From contig VFFE01007869.1 in NCBI GenBank assembly GCA_008921705.1, forward strand, positions 1,794,383-1,858,382: a stretch of DNA of 64,000 nucleotides, written 5' to 3'. This stretch comes from Burhinus oedicnemus. Taxonomy: Eukaryota > Chordata > Aves > Charadriiformes > Burhinidae. The number at the start of each line of letters is the position of its first letter. Positions within the stretch are counted from its first letter, which is position 1. Under the pieces are notes generated by a model. The model searched no databases. It saw nothing but the letters and a program-made list of their open reading frames with translations, and was not told the origin of the DNA. Below, one piece after another: positions 38,266 through 49,400 of this stretch. Position numbers and translations under genes: made by a program.

Positions 38266-38985
38266 GCAATCCCAAACACAAATACAGGCTGGCTGGAGAA
38301 TGGATTGCGAGCAGCCCTGAGGAGAAGGACTTGGGGATGTTGGTTGATGAGAAGCTCAACATGAGCTGGCAACGCACGTTCACAGCCCAGAAAGCCACCC
38401 ACATCCTGGGCTGCATCCCCAGCAGCGTGGGCAGCAGGGCCAGGGAGGGGATTCTGCCCCTCTGCTCTGCTCTGGTGAGACCCCACCTGGAATACTGTGT
38501 CCAGCTCTGGGGACATCAACAGAAGAAGGGCATGGACCTGTTAGAGCAAGTCCAGAGGAAGCCACAAAGATGATCAGAGGGCTGGAGCATCTCCACTGTG
38601 AGGACCAGCTGAGAGTTGGTGTTGTCCAGTCTGGAGGAGAGAAGGCTTTGGGGAGACCTTGTAGCCCAGTACATAAAGGGGGCCTACAGGAAAACTGGGG
38701 AGGGACTCGATCAGGGAGTGAAGCCATAGGACAAGGAGGAATAGTTTTAAACTGAAAGAGGGCAGATTTAGAGCAGATATTAGGAAGAAATTCTTGAGTG
38801 TGAGGGTGGTGAGACACTGGCCCAGGTTGCCCAGAGAAGCTGTGGCTGCCCAATACCTGGAGATGTTCAAGGCCAGGTTGGATGGGGCTTTGAGTAGCCT
38901 GGTGTCGTGGAAGGTGTCCCTGCCCATGGCAGGGAACTACATGATCTTCATGGTCCCTTCCAACTCTAACCATTCTATGATCTAT
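38266..38985 (+). mobile_element. CR1 LINE, 5'-truncated, about 720 bp
   Basis: Plus-strand avian CR1. It opens within the reverse-transcriptase coding region, with CCCAAACACAAATACAGGCT coding for NPKHKYR-type residues. It continues through the ORF2 C-terminus and ends in the conserved 3' tail, GGTCCCTTCCAACTCTAACC, followed by ATTCTATGATCTAT, a degenerate terminal octamer repeat. The 5' truncation and lack of an obvious target-site duplication fit CR1 biology. It is the same kind of element as the minus-strand copy at 3549-3985 but longer and with a damaged frame. Confidence 0.97.
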
Positions 38986-38990
38986 ATAAA
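38266..38990 (+). pseudogene. CR1 ORF2 (reverse transcriptase C-terminal part), frame broken
   Basis: The coding remnant is spread over more than one reading frame. From 38266 to about 38570 the frame reads CR1 RT sequence (SSPEEKDLGMLVDEKLNMSW, ILPLCSALVRPHLEYCVQLW). It then hits a stop at 38571-38573 and continues in a frame with MIRGLEHLHCEDQLR from 38570. The C-terminal [14 protein letters not shown] and [10 protein letters not shown] stretch is read from 38794. At least one frameshift separates these pieces. The catalytic core upstream is absent. This is a dead transposon copy. Confidence 0.92.
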
Positions 38991-39639
38991 AAACATGGTT
39001 ATATTGCACACTCATACAAAGATAATGGAGAAGTAAAAGAAATTAGGAAATGGGACATCCATAACTATGGATTTACTTTGAGAATTTCCTTTCAGTGATT
39101 TTCTCAGGGGTTGGAGCCATAGTCATCAGAGGCCCAACAGCATCCATCCAGTTCTGGTGTGGGGACAGGGACTCCACCATCGACTGTGACAGAGCAGATG
39201 GGGGCTCAGCTTTGCCGTTATTGCCGGGTAAGGCACAGATTCCAGCCGAGAGTCCAAGTACTTTCTCTTTATTTCTTAGCTGTGTGTGAATAAGAAAACT
39301 GGAATCTGAATGACAGAAGTTGATGGAAGAGAAAGATCATGATTTATAGGGTACTAATTGTTCAAGGTTTACAGAGGCCCAGTTCTTACACTATCTCAGG
39401 AGTGAATTTCTACTCACGGAGAAACAAATCACGCAACCTTCACATCCCTTTCCCATCAGTAGGGGCAACGGAACTTCATTTTCATTGTCTTTGGTGTGAC
39501 ACCACCACTTAATCTCTCTCCTGCTAGCCAAGGAAAGACCTGCACTTCTAAGGTTCAAAAGAAATCAATGTGGGTTTTTGGTTTTGTTTTGTTTTTTTTT
39601 TTTAAATCCACTTGAAGACTGTATTTAAATGCTAAGTAG
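38991..39639. other. Unassigned non-coding DNA
   Basis: No gene seen. The part at 39100-39260 is GC-richer and carries a 64-codon plus frame with no recognised domain. A T-rich tract with G interruptions occurs at about 39573-39603. Confidence 0.5.
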
Positions 39640-41560
39640 ACACCTAATGACACATAAATAGCATTATTTTATGTTCTTCACGTTATTTTTAACTGGTGTG
39701 CACATCATTAGAGAAGTTAATACAATATAAATAATGCAATTATTTGGTAAGCAATCGAGAGAAACAAAATTGTGAGTTAAGTTGCACCAAGACCTTTCTA
39801 TGTATTCTGGGTCAATAAAAATGTATAAAATACTTTTTATCTTATGTTTTCTTCAAGATGCCTTTATACTCGGTGTCATTCATAATTATAAGGTTTAGAT
39901 ACGTAAAGTTTTTGTCATGGTTTTTGTGTGGGTTATACAAATAAACACTTTACAATGAAATAAAAATTGAAGGGCCATATGTTCAAATAAATAGTTCTTT
40001 GCTGGGCAACAGTCATATCTGGAGTAGATGTCCCGTTTTGCCTCACTGTCACATATGCAGGTGTCTTATAAGAGCCAATTAAGATGAAATACAAAATGGA
40101 TACTTACTCCCATGTGCTCCATTCTCTGCGAAAACAACTAAGTAAAATCATTCAAACTTTTCAAAAGCATTTATGAACTCACAATTACTGAGAACTATTA
40201 GTGTTATGCTGTAGAAATTTTAATGGTATGCTATGCTTAAATCACTTTAATTTACTGTTTTAATAATTATACAAGGTACTGGCCATAAACTAAAGTCATT
40301 TTAGACATACCAAGGAGTGTATAAAATTTTGTTCTCCACTTTTATGTAACTAATTAAAATCTATTTTATGTTTTTGGGTTTTGAATGAGTAGTTATAAAA
40401 TAAAAAGCCTATAAAGTATAGGCATATAACTTAATAATTTTAGTAAAGACAATGAAGTTCGGTCTTAGTCTTTTTCACATGAGAAATGATAGAATCTAAA
40501 CCACTCGGTTTTACAATTAGATATTTATTTTCATATAAACATATCAATATCAATTAGAAGAATTGCAAAGTCTTAAATCACAGAATCAACACCAATTTCC
40601 ATTTCTCACCTACTTGCGGTCTTTCCTATTTGAGATGATGATGTTTAGCAAACCTCCCAAAAGAACCAGGCGTTGCATTAAGGAGTTGTTCCAATGTCAC
40701 TCTGTACATACTATTTCTAAGAAAAACTTTTATAAGGAGAAGAGCCTTGGAGCCGGCTGTAGATCGCTGGTCGTGCTACACTGGGAGACGGGAGATGACA
40801 ATCTGGGGCTGATCGATTCAAACGGTGAGTAGTGAGCAAAAAAGGAGCAACCTGAAAGAACTGCTGAGTCGAATGAGGTCATTAAACTGAGACAGTTGGA
40901 CTGGACACTTCATCTAAAAGTTTTAAATGTTAACATGTGAATTTTTGTTTAGTCACATAAGTCAAATGTTCTCATTTCCAAAGGGAAATTAAGCATTCAG
41001 CATTTCTCACAATTTTGTCAATCTGGAGACAGATATGGATTACCTAATATCCTTGCGTTTTAATAGCCTTTGAAAATCGCCTTTCGTTTTAATATAAACT
41101 TAACTCAAGTTTCATTCTGGGGATTAATTAAATCAGCATGAAGATTTAAAAAATAGCATAAGTGATTATATTTAATAAATTGCAACTACTATAGAAATGA
41201 AGTATAAAATAAGTAATCCTATGCTTTACACTTGTTAATTTATATGAAATTGTGGCTTAAATTTACCTAAAATAACCAGGATTTAGGATATGTTAATATT
41301 ATTTTGATTTAGCTTTTGTATTTGCTTCTTTTTGAGCAATATTTCCTCACTTTAACAAGTGTCACGAGACAGAAAAAAGTCCATTAGTCATCAAATAGAA
41401 AAAATACTAGGAACCTTGATCTCCTGGAATAAATTGTGGCTATGCACGACATTTAGATATTTTTATTATTGAAATTACCTCCAAAAGTATCTATTGCAGA
41501 TACCAACAATTAGTGATAATGATTATGCAGTTTAAATTTCAGCATTTCTTTCCATCTTTT
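39640..41560. promoter_or_regulatory. Candidate cluster of conserved non-coding elements
   Basis: About 1.9 kb of very AT-rich sequence with no recognised transposon. It is studded with TAATTA/ATTAAT, ATGCAATTATTTGG, TCATAATTATAAGG, TTTAATAATTATAC and GGGGATTAATTAAATCAG strings. A GC-richer island at about 40650-40830 holds an 89-codon frame without a recognisable domain. The combination of AT-richness, low repeat content and homeodomain-like sites suggests enhancer sequence, but only comparison between species can show it. Confidence 0.3.
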
Positions 41561-41955
41561 TTTTTTTCCTCAGTGAATACTCATTACCCAGATAAGTAGC
41601 CCATTTCTATTGCTGGGACTTTTTATGCAAGGAATTACAGGTGATGACTCAGAATTACCTGCTAGGATTAATTCTATTAGGAATATATTTCGTGGTTTGT
41701 TCTAAAGTAGTAATTTATCACATTTGAGTATAATATATTGATAATTCGCCACGTAATGACAAAACAGCTTTCTGAGATATATTTATGCGTGTTCGAACAG
41801 ACCAATTTATATTTCCTGCACATTCTGGGGTTCAGAGGACTATGCTGTGGCTGATGTAGGAAGGCAGACACCGAAGTCTGGAAAAGCTTGCTGTATAATT
41901 AAGTGATAATAGTACTATCGCGCTGTTTTATGAGGCAGTAACACAGTCCCCAAGT

Positions 41956-41992
41956 GAATAAACTACGAAGCCGAAGGCTGCGCAGTTTATTC
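41956..41992. other. Strong imperfect hairpin, 17-bp stem
   Basis: Inverted repeat of 37 nt. The left arm GAATAAACTACGAAGCC and right arm GGCTGCGCAGTTTATTC pair at 15 of 17 positions around a 3-nt GAA loop. The mismatches are A/C and A/G. The stem stands out from the AT-rich surroundings because its inner half is GC-rich. It could be a transcription-factor palindrome, a cruciform-prone site or a small structured RNA. It is too short for a typical microRNA precursor. No function is assigned. Confidence 0.8.
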
Positions 41993-42227
41993 CAACGAGG
42001 GAACTGGATCATTGCCAAGAGCGTTGCTACAACGGTACCGTTAAATTAGTATGCTATAAATGTTTAATTAAATAAAATTTGGTGCAGATTCTTGCACACA
42101 GTATGGAAAATAATGTTGTAGTTGGGTGAAACGGTCTCCCATGCAATACACCAGCCTGTGAAATCAGGGGGGAATTTTCGAGGTGCAAAAGGTGCTGAAA
42201 TGAGAAACAGCGTACATAGTGTCAGTG

Positions 42228-42386
42228 CGGTGGGATCCTGACGTTATCCTGAGTGCTACTATCTCATCCAAATTTTAGAGCTAGGGGATTGAGGCTCAGA
42301 ACAGCTAAATAAGTTGCAAAGTAAGAAGCTGATGTTTTGGTCCCTGGTCCAGCGTGCGGGCTGTGATCGCTATCATACTTTGCTCT
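42228..42386 (-). mobile_element. MIR-like SINE remnant (antisense)
   Basis: Read on the plus strand, the sequence follows the reverse complement of the mammalian-wide MIR SINE as I recall it. In order there is an ATCCTGACGTTATCC stretch (cf. ATCCTCACAACAACCC) and ATTTTAGAGCTAGGGGATTG. Next comes AGGCTCAGA, then TAAATAAGTTGCAAAG and a worn tRNA-derived head ending CGCTATCATACTTTGCTCT. Divergence is high, as expected for a pre-amniote-radiation SINE. MIR relics are known in birds. The family call is from memory and not from alignment. Confidence 0.7.
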
Positions 42387-45361
42387 GTAAAAGACAGATG
42401 GAAAGATTTTTGAAAGATGTGCAGCCCACATCTTAGAAATACTTGGAGAAGTTATCTGTGAAGCCCAGCAAGACCCGGGTAAACTCTAGCAGGGCACTGG
42501 CATGTTTCCTGAGACAAATCTCCATGATATTCAAACCCGACAGCTCTGCCAAGATTTCCAGATAAAGGTACTAATTTAATCTAAATATTTGGATGCAGTT
42601 GCCTACTTGCACTAGCAACTGGATGGAGGCCACTAGTTCAGTTTGTATAAATGACCAAACAGCTGTCAAACTGTCACGGGTTTGGTCAAATGCCAACTTC
42701 CAAACAACGATCTAGAGATGAAAGTCTGTGGGTGTGCGGTTATCGATCCCCTTAGACCTCTTGCCGTACCTCACCTCCGTTGAAATCTACTCAGGGAATA
42801 AGGAGGGCAGAATGGCACCTACTTCTTTGGCAGGTTAAAGAAACTAATAAAAATGCTACTCCTGCCACAGAATCCAGTTTAGCCTTTCATTTCCAATGCA
42901 ACTGCCAATAACTACTTGCAAGCTAGACGCATCTAATGCCTTGCATCACATCGGCCAGAAATGCTGCAGAAATGAAAGATTATGGTATGAAACAAAATCA
43001 ATAACATTCAATAAAGAAGTGTGGAAAATAAAATTTAAATAAAAATAGGAACATCAATGCTTGAGAATAAAACAAGAAAAAACTTTCATTTCTCTGTTCC
43101 TTTAACTGTGTGCTTCAGAAGACCAGGCTACACGTTCTGCTTTGAAGCTCTGAGGCTGTGAAACATTTGCAAGGGGAACACAAAATTGGCAATCAACGCA
43201 ACTGATTAAGGTGATTGGTTGGAATGTTTTAGTATAGAATCCAGCATTTTTTAACTCAAGAGTTAATGTGAGGCTACTGTTTTGAGCTATGAGTTGAAAA
43301 CAGGACAACCTTTTTCCTAACTAATCCTCTTAAAAATTTTTCTCATTGGACTCTAGTAAACTTAATAAAGAAATGCCCTTAACATCATTTGAATTTATGT
43401 ATGCAGTAGACACTTTTCAGTAAAGCTGATCTGAATTTAGTATTTGGGAAGGTCTAATCCACAAAAGTATAAGATTAAGATCAAGATTTTGTCAAGGTCT
43501 TACAGTAAAATTGAAAATAACTACAGGTTTCTTTGTAAAGAACATTTTGTTCAATGCCTGAACAGTACCAGAAAGGAGCTAGATATTGTTGTTATGATAG
43601 TATATGCATCTGCTTATAACTTATTTTTATGCCTGGATTTCGCTCTAGAGACATTGATTGATAGGTCCAGCTAGATGTTCCTTCATTTTTGTTTCCCTTC
43701 GTCCTTCAAAAGGCCTATTGTGGCTAAAGGAGCGCTGAGACCACGTCTTGAGTCACGTCATCTCTTCCTGGAGGGTTCATGCCACTTGCTGTTGGGTAGT
43801 AACTGCATCAATGAAGTGAAGAGCAAACAGAAAAGACATTCAGTACTGAAGAGGATTAGGTTGTCCTAACATGACAGAATATCTTGGGTGACTATTGCCA
43901 GGCTGTTTCAGCAAGATACTCAGAGGGATTTGTAATACAGACCAATTTCCTAATTTACGCTGCATTTCAAGTCGTGGTTCCATCGCTGTCTTGGCACAGT
44001 GAATCAGCTGATATAATGAAGGGATAAAAGAACACTTGCTCTATCTTATAAAATGATTATATAGTTTCTCAATAGAGAAAATGCAAAATCAAAGGCCACG
44101 GGTTTTTTTGGTTTTTTAGGCTTCATTTCCTATAAAACAATTAAATAATTGACAAGTAAAATGGAACCTCTAGCTGGTAATCTTTCCTAGACTTTGCAGT
44201 CAAAACATTTTAAGTTAAGATAGAACAGTGAAAACCAAAATAAATATAACCACCTCTTATTTTATTCCATAGTTCTTGTCATTTCCAAATATAGGTTCAA
44301 CATTCAATTCTGCTGTTGTGTAGCTTAGCCTTTTCATTCTGGCCTTTTCAGTTGAACTAATCAGGGTTTTTTTTGACAATTTTTTTTTGTCCAATTTTCT
44401 ACATTTTCTCTTTTGCTTAATTGGAACCAAAATAGTTTGGATCGCTGAACTGAACGGAAGTAAATTTTGTCAATTCAGCATTACGCTGCTGCCGTGCTGC
44501 CGCACTGAGAGATGTTAGAGTTCAAGCATCTCATCCTTCCAGTTTTCTCTCTTGGCCAAGAAAATCTTTCTCATTTTGTAGCTTCCCAAAAGAGTTTTGC
44601 TTAGCTGTTGTTTTGAGATGATATGTGCAACCTAGAAGCTGATAGAACAAGCAAAGATGTAAATATTTTCCCGTTGGCAACTGCTGATTCATTGAAATGG
44701 AAATGATTTATGCAAGAGCTTTGCATTTTGACCATTGTTTGTGTCAGGAACGAGAAGCAAAAGTAATTTAAAAGCAGGTGCTGTATGTTTGTTTGTTTTA
44801 CAATGTCTCTTTATCATTAGACTTATTTATATTCTGGATAACATTCCTGATGAACAGAATATAACAGTGTGATACAACAGATAACACCTCCCCTCCCCCC
44901 AACTTTAAACGTACCAGCTTCACAGAACTAAAATAATCCCCTCCGTGGAAGGGGAGGGGTATGGGAATCAGAATTCACTCTTTAAGCCTGTTTAGAACAA
45001 CAACAAAAAAAAGTCACTTTGGTATTTCAGGTCTGAAACTTTAAATACCTTGCAAGCTCTAAATGTGATACCCCAAAACTGCGTTCCTCCCACGCTGAGC
45101 TTTCGCGTCTCAGCAGCCTCACACTACACTGAGGGCTGCAGGATCTGGATGCTGTATCCCAGCTGCACCAGGGTTCCTGCGCATCCTCACCTCTGGTGTC
45201 TCCATATGGCCTGGACATTTTGGAGTCTATCACCTCCTTCTTCAGTGACTGCATTTCCCTACGAGCAAACCTGGCCAAGCTTGGACAAAAAGTATGGATA
45301 ATGGAGAAACAAGAATAAATTTTGCCAGTATTAGATATGGTAACAAAAATATATATTACTG
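42387..45361. other. Unassigned non-coding DNA
   Basis: No gene supported. A small hairpin occurs at 44938-44959 (CCCCTCC, 8-nt spacer, GGAGGGG), with a C-rich tract just upstream at 44888-44900. The minus-strand frame at 45027-45389 (120 codons) runs into the LTR at its start and has no recognisable domain. Confidence 0.5.
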
Positions 45362-45413
45362 TGTGTCGCAGGATGGAAGTATCAGACACAGTTATGATTT
45401 AGCAGCAGTTCAG

Positions 45414-45419
45414 TTTATT
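45414..45419 (-). terminator. Possible LTR polyadenylation signal
   Basis: AATAAA on the minus strand in the context TTGCTAATAAACTGAAC, about 52 bp before the inferred LTR 3' end. This is where retroviral R/U5 polyadenylation signals usually lie. Confidence 0.45.
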
Positions 45420-45682
45420 AGCAATTTGAGGCAGATCAGGAGATTGAGTTTTAACAACACTTAATCATTAACTGATTTAAAGATTTACAAAGTGATTTAA
45501 CTAAATAAATGAACAACAACTTGATTACAGATTCGAAGATGACAAGATTCACCCTAACTTACTATAAGGTATCCCAAACCAATATATATGAGATCAAAAG
45601 CGCAGAACTCAGGTTAATGTATATACATATGAACAAAGCATATAAGCGCACGCACACACACAGCTACACACACCCCCCGCAG

Positions 45683-45688
45683 TTTATA
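45683..45688 (-). promoter_or_regulatory. Possible LTR TATA box
   Basis: TATAAA on the minus strand within the LTR, preceded by GCAGT and followed by CTGCGGGG. It sits about 265 bp upstream of the AATAAA signal, a spacing compatible with an LTR promoter. Motif evidence only. Confidence 0.35.
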
Positions 45689-46428
45689 ACTGCTGAGATT
45701 GAAGATTACTTAGTATGACATGACTTTATCGAGTCGGCGGGTAACCCTTCTAATGTTTACACGTGCACAGAAAATGGAAGAACATCCACCCCCATAAAGC
45801 TCATGCGTACAAACGTATAAACGGAGAGGTGGATGAAAGAGAGGCTAGCCTAGAGTTAAAATTTCCCTTTTTGAGTTAGAGTAAATACTCACTATGCATC
45901 GGCATTCCTCAACAGGCGGTAATTGAGGCTCGAGAGGGATTGTCTCACCCTGGCCTTCCAGTCCTCAAGGTGTTTACCTGAGATAGCGTCCCGACTCAGG
46001 GGAGGTCCTGGCCACAGCCCGCTGCCATCCAGAAGAGCTCAAAGGGTCTTTACTAGAATCGCTACTTATACGATCTGAGATAATTGACTTTCATCAGGTA
46101 ATTTTCCACTCTGGCCCAGCTCGGACGATGGAATATTCTGGTACTTTCCACTAGTTGTGCAAGCCCAAAGTTTGTTAGATCTGCAAGTTGTGGTACCAAC
46201 TCCCTTTGGGCCATGAGCCAGGTACAGATGTCCTGGGCTGTCAGGGAGTGATATTCCCAAGTGATAGGGGAAGCAAGAGCCAGGTGCGTTAAGGGAGTGC
46301 CTCAAGGCTTTGGTCCTTTATCTTTCGCAATTCATGCCTGACATCTCCTAGGTTGGTACGCGGCCCAGGGATGGGCAATCGCACCAAGTACCGAGTGGCC
46401 ACGGCAGGTTGGGGGGGTTCCACCACCA

Positions 46429-49400
46429 CACTGCATTGAGAGGAAGATGATAGACAGAAGTTAGGAGTGTGTGTAGGTAATCTCAGCTTTTAGTTATTAA
46501 GATACCATGCAGAAATTCCAAGTGGTGATCAAAAAAACCTCCTAAGAAGTAGTCCTGTTGTGCTGGTACTGAGAAATGGGAGTGGAGAGAGTTTTGTGCT
46601 CTCGAGTGGTCCTTTTGCGGAAGAGTAATCATATGTTGCGTTTTGCTTTGCTAAGAGCCTGAACTCGTACTGCCGTGCTGCGTGGTATAGCTCCATCCTT
46701 GGCAGAGAGGCATTCAGCTGAACGTGGTACAAATCATTCGAGTGGCTTTTCCAGCACGTACGCGAGAGATGCAGTAGAGCGAGCAAGTGCCGTACAAGGT
46801 AATGCCCGGCTGTAAACAAGAACTTCATCTCAGTGGGAAGCTGAGCCAAGGCAGCATCCTTCTGGAGTTGGGCATATTTCAGGCGGCTGGTTGTGTCAAG
46901 TGGAATTTGGACCAAAATAATAATATCTGAAGAGATGTAGGTAGAAGATTGTGAAAAGGACTTAAAGCCATTGTCACAGGGCTGTCATTTGTTGGTGAAC
47001 TTCAGGCTGGAACAAGCATTTTCAGCGCAAAGGGGTCACACATTAATGCAGTCACTTTTTGGTGACACAAACACAATTTTTCATAATAGTGACACTATTT
47101 CAACGTATTACAAGAAAGTATAATGTTTATTACAATTTAGAAGCTTCAGTACCACTTTACTGCATGTATCAAAGCCAGCTGCACGATTCCTTTTATTTAG
47201 AGCAAATATACCTTTAAAGTGAAGTTATTCATCCAGGCTTCTGGTTTTAAATAAGAAAAATATATGTACCCTTAAGTTACAGTGATAAAATAAATTGAAG
47301 GTACTCCTTGTCTTGCAGGTTTCAAAGTGAAGTTGTGTGAAGTAATAGGAGTTACGCTCCCTCCCAAAAATATTCATCGAGTCTGCATTTTTAATTCCCA
47401 GAGCGTATCTCTGGATGCTGCTGTAGCAATATAGATATATGTACAGGAATATCTAACTAGAAGAGATGCTATGTTTGAGTAGGCTTGAGAGAGAGATGGA
47501 TGGCAGAGATTAAAAGCCTGAATGGCTCTTTGGCATTACCATATGAGATGCTCAAAATTATGGGGGGGACAGGTGTCAGTTCAGAAATGGCAGATGGCAT
47601 TTTTGGTGCATCAGCATCATTAGTTAGCAGGAGAGCTTCAAAAGTAAGAATTCGGGGATGGGAGGTGCCCTGCAAAATCAGCTCTCCTTCGAAGTATCTG
47701 TGCTAGGAACACGTATGCTTCTGTGACCGAGGAATCCACAGGACAGAAAAGATGTAAGAAAATATGGTTGTTACCTTCTGCAGGTGCTACTTTGCAAGAC
47801 TCCTTTTTGAACTCCTCTGACAGGTCACCTTGGCCCGCGTATTTGCTGAGGTTAATTGGTATGGAGCTGGAGCTCCCACGCTGTCAATACATCGCTGCAG
47901 AGTAAGAAGCCGGCTCTGTCTTCTCTGTGCTTCTGCCCAAGTTACAAAACAGAGACAGAAATGTTTAGCTACTTCATGGGAATTAAGAATACGTGCAAAA
48001 TGCTTTGAAAATGAATAATATTATTAATGATTATCGTTGCAGAAGAAGTATATACTTCAGCAAATTCAGAGAAACCTGTGAAGAGGCTGACGGGCTAATC
48101 TCGTTTCATATTCTTTTTCTATTAAAGATGTTGCGGAAAAACCATATTCCAGGTACTTACTTGCTCTCGGTCTCTCAGGTCTCTTTGTTGTAAATGTGAT
48201 CTCTTCAGAGCATGGAGGGTAAGATTCAGCCGGAGATGAAAACATATGTACCAGCATGCTGCAGCTTACCCTTTGGCCGTTTTGCTCCTTCGCCCTTCAC
48301 CCCATGCAACAAAGTAAAGAGGGATCTTAAAAACTGGAAAAAAGCTGATTTTGTTTACATTAAAATTCATGAACACATGCTTTGGCCTTTAATCTCAAAA
48401 AGTCACAGTGTTTGCTTGAAAGGACAGTTCCTCACACACACACCAGGCCAGTTTAAAAAATTCAGTAATTACGAAGGCAACAATGCCCTTTTTTGGAGCA
48501 AGTAAGAGGCACCGGGGAGGTACATTTGTACAGCTCTGAGTCCCCTGTCTTTTCTCTCTTCCCATCTCCTCGGCATCTTTTATTTCTCTCCCCAACACTG
48601 TAAGCCTCTTTTCTGAAAAAAATATTATGAAGAACATATCCGGCAATGATGCTGATGACATTTTCATGTTCATCTTTGTACATTACTGCCATCGTACAGT
48701 ATATTCTCAGCTTTGTCTGCGGGCTCATTTACTTCCTAATTTATCTCTGAGAACAGAAAACCTACAAATAGTACAGCTAAAATTCAAAAAAATGAAAACT
48801 GGGCTCGAAGATGTTATATTTGACTTGATGGAAGTGGTAGATAGACAAGATAAAAATGTCAGATGAATAATTCCATTCTTCAAAGGACAGCAAATTATTT
48901 GCGGGGGTTAGGAAGCAATGGCCAGTTCTTTCTCATACCTGTGGGAAAAACATCAGATTTACTGGGAATACGTGTAGCATTTTTCCATTTTGCCTGGGGA
49001 GCGCAGGCGCCCGCAGAGGGGGCAGATGGGGCTGGCACAAAGGGCATTGCTTCCCGTAGGGATGGGTCCAGGGCATGCTGTGGAGGTCTGGTTCTCAAGG
49101 GAGATAACACCACGCTTTAGGTGTTACGAAATAAAAGGCTCAGTTGCATCCAGGAGCAGGTGGTCAACACCTCTCAAAATAGCACCGCTTCAGTGTTGAA
49201 TTTCACATCCGAAACGAACGGCTTACTGCGTTAATAAATGGATAAACTGGTGCGATTACACAGGCTGCATCCTCAGGACACATTTAGCACGAGGCCAAGG
49301 CCTTTTATTTTCATTACGGCAGCGTGGCATTTTAGATACTAGACCTAATGGGGAATGACTGGCGGCATTAACGATAAAACAATATTCCAAACTGAGCTCA

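Larger units (their letters stand above)
45362..46428 (-). mobile_element. Solo LTR of an endogenous retrovirus (probably ERVL-like)
   Basis: On the minus strand the segment starts TGGTGGTGGAACCCCCCC and ends CCTGCGACA, giving TG...CA termini. It is flanked by TACTG (left) and CACTG (right), a possible 5-bp target-site duplication with one mismatch. A plausible TATA box and an AATAAA signal lie in the expected order, the latter about 50 bp from the 3' end. There is no polypurine tract or primer-binding site just outside the ends, so this looks like a solo LTR left by recombination. It contains a CA-rich tract near 45649-45676. The opening bases resemble avian ERVL-type LTRs as I recall them. 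Family and exact ends are inference. No viral gene is present. Confidence 0.65.

Noticed and set aside
38028..38573. The longest open frame in the window (181 codons) as a host gene
   Set aside because: Residues from about 80 onward are CR1 reverse-transcriptase C-terminus, and the first 79 codons are unrelated flanking DNA. The start codon is incidental.
41956..41992. Hairpin as a microRNA precursor or tRNA
   Set aside because: The stem is too short for a microRNA precursor, the loop has three bases, and there are no tRNA arms or promoter boxes.
46066..46305. 79-codon minus frame as a viral or host protein
   Set aside because: It lies wholly inside the inferred LTR, which is non-coding, and has no recognisable domain.
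45362..46428. Full provirus instead of a solo LTR
   Set aside because: No second LTR, primer-binding site, polypurine tract or gag/pol/env-like frame is seen on either side.
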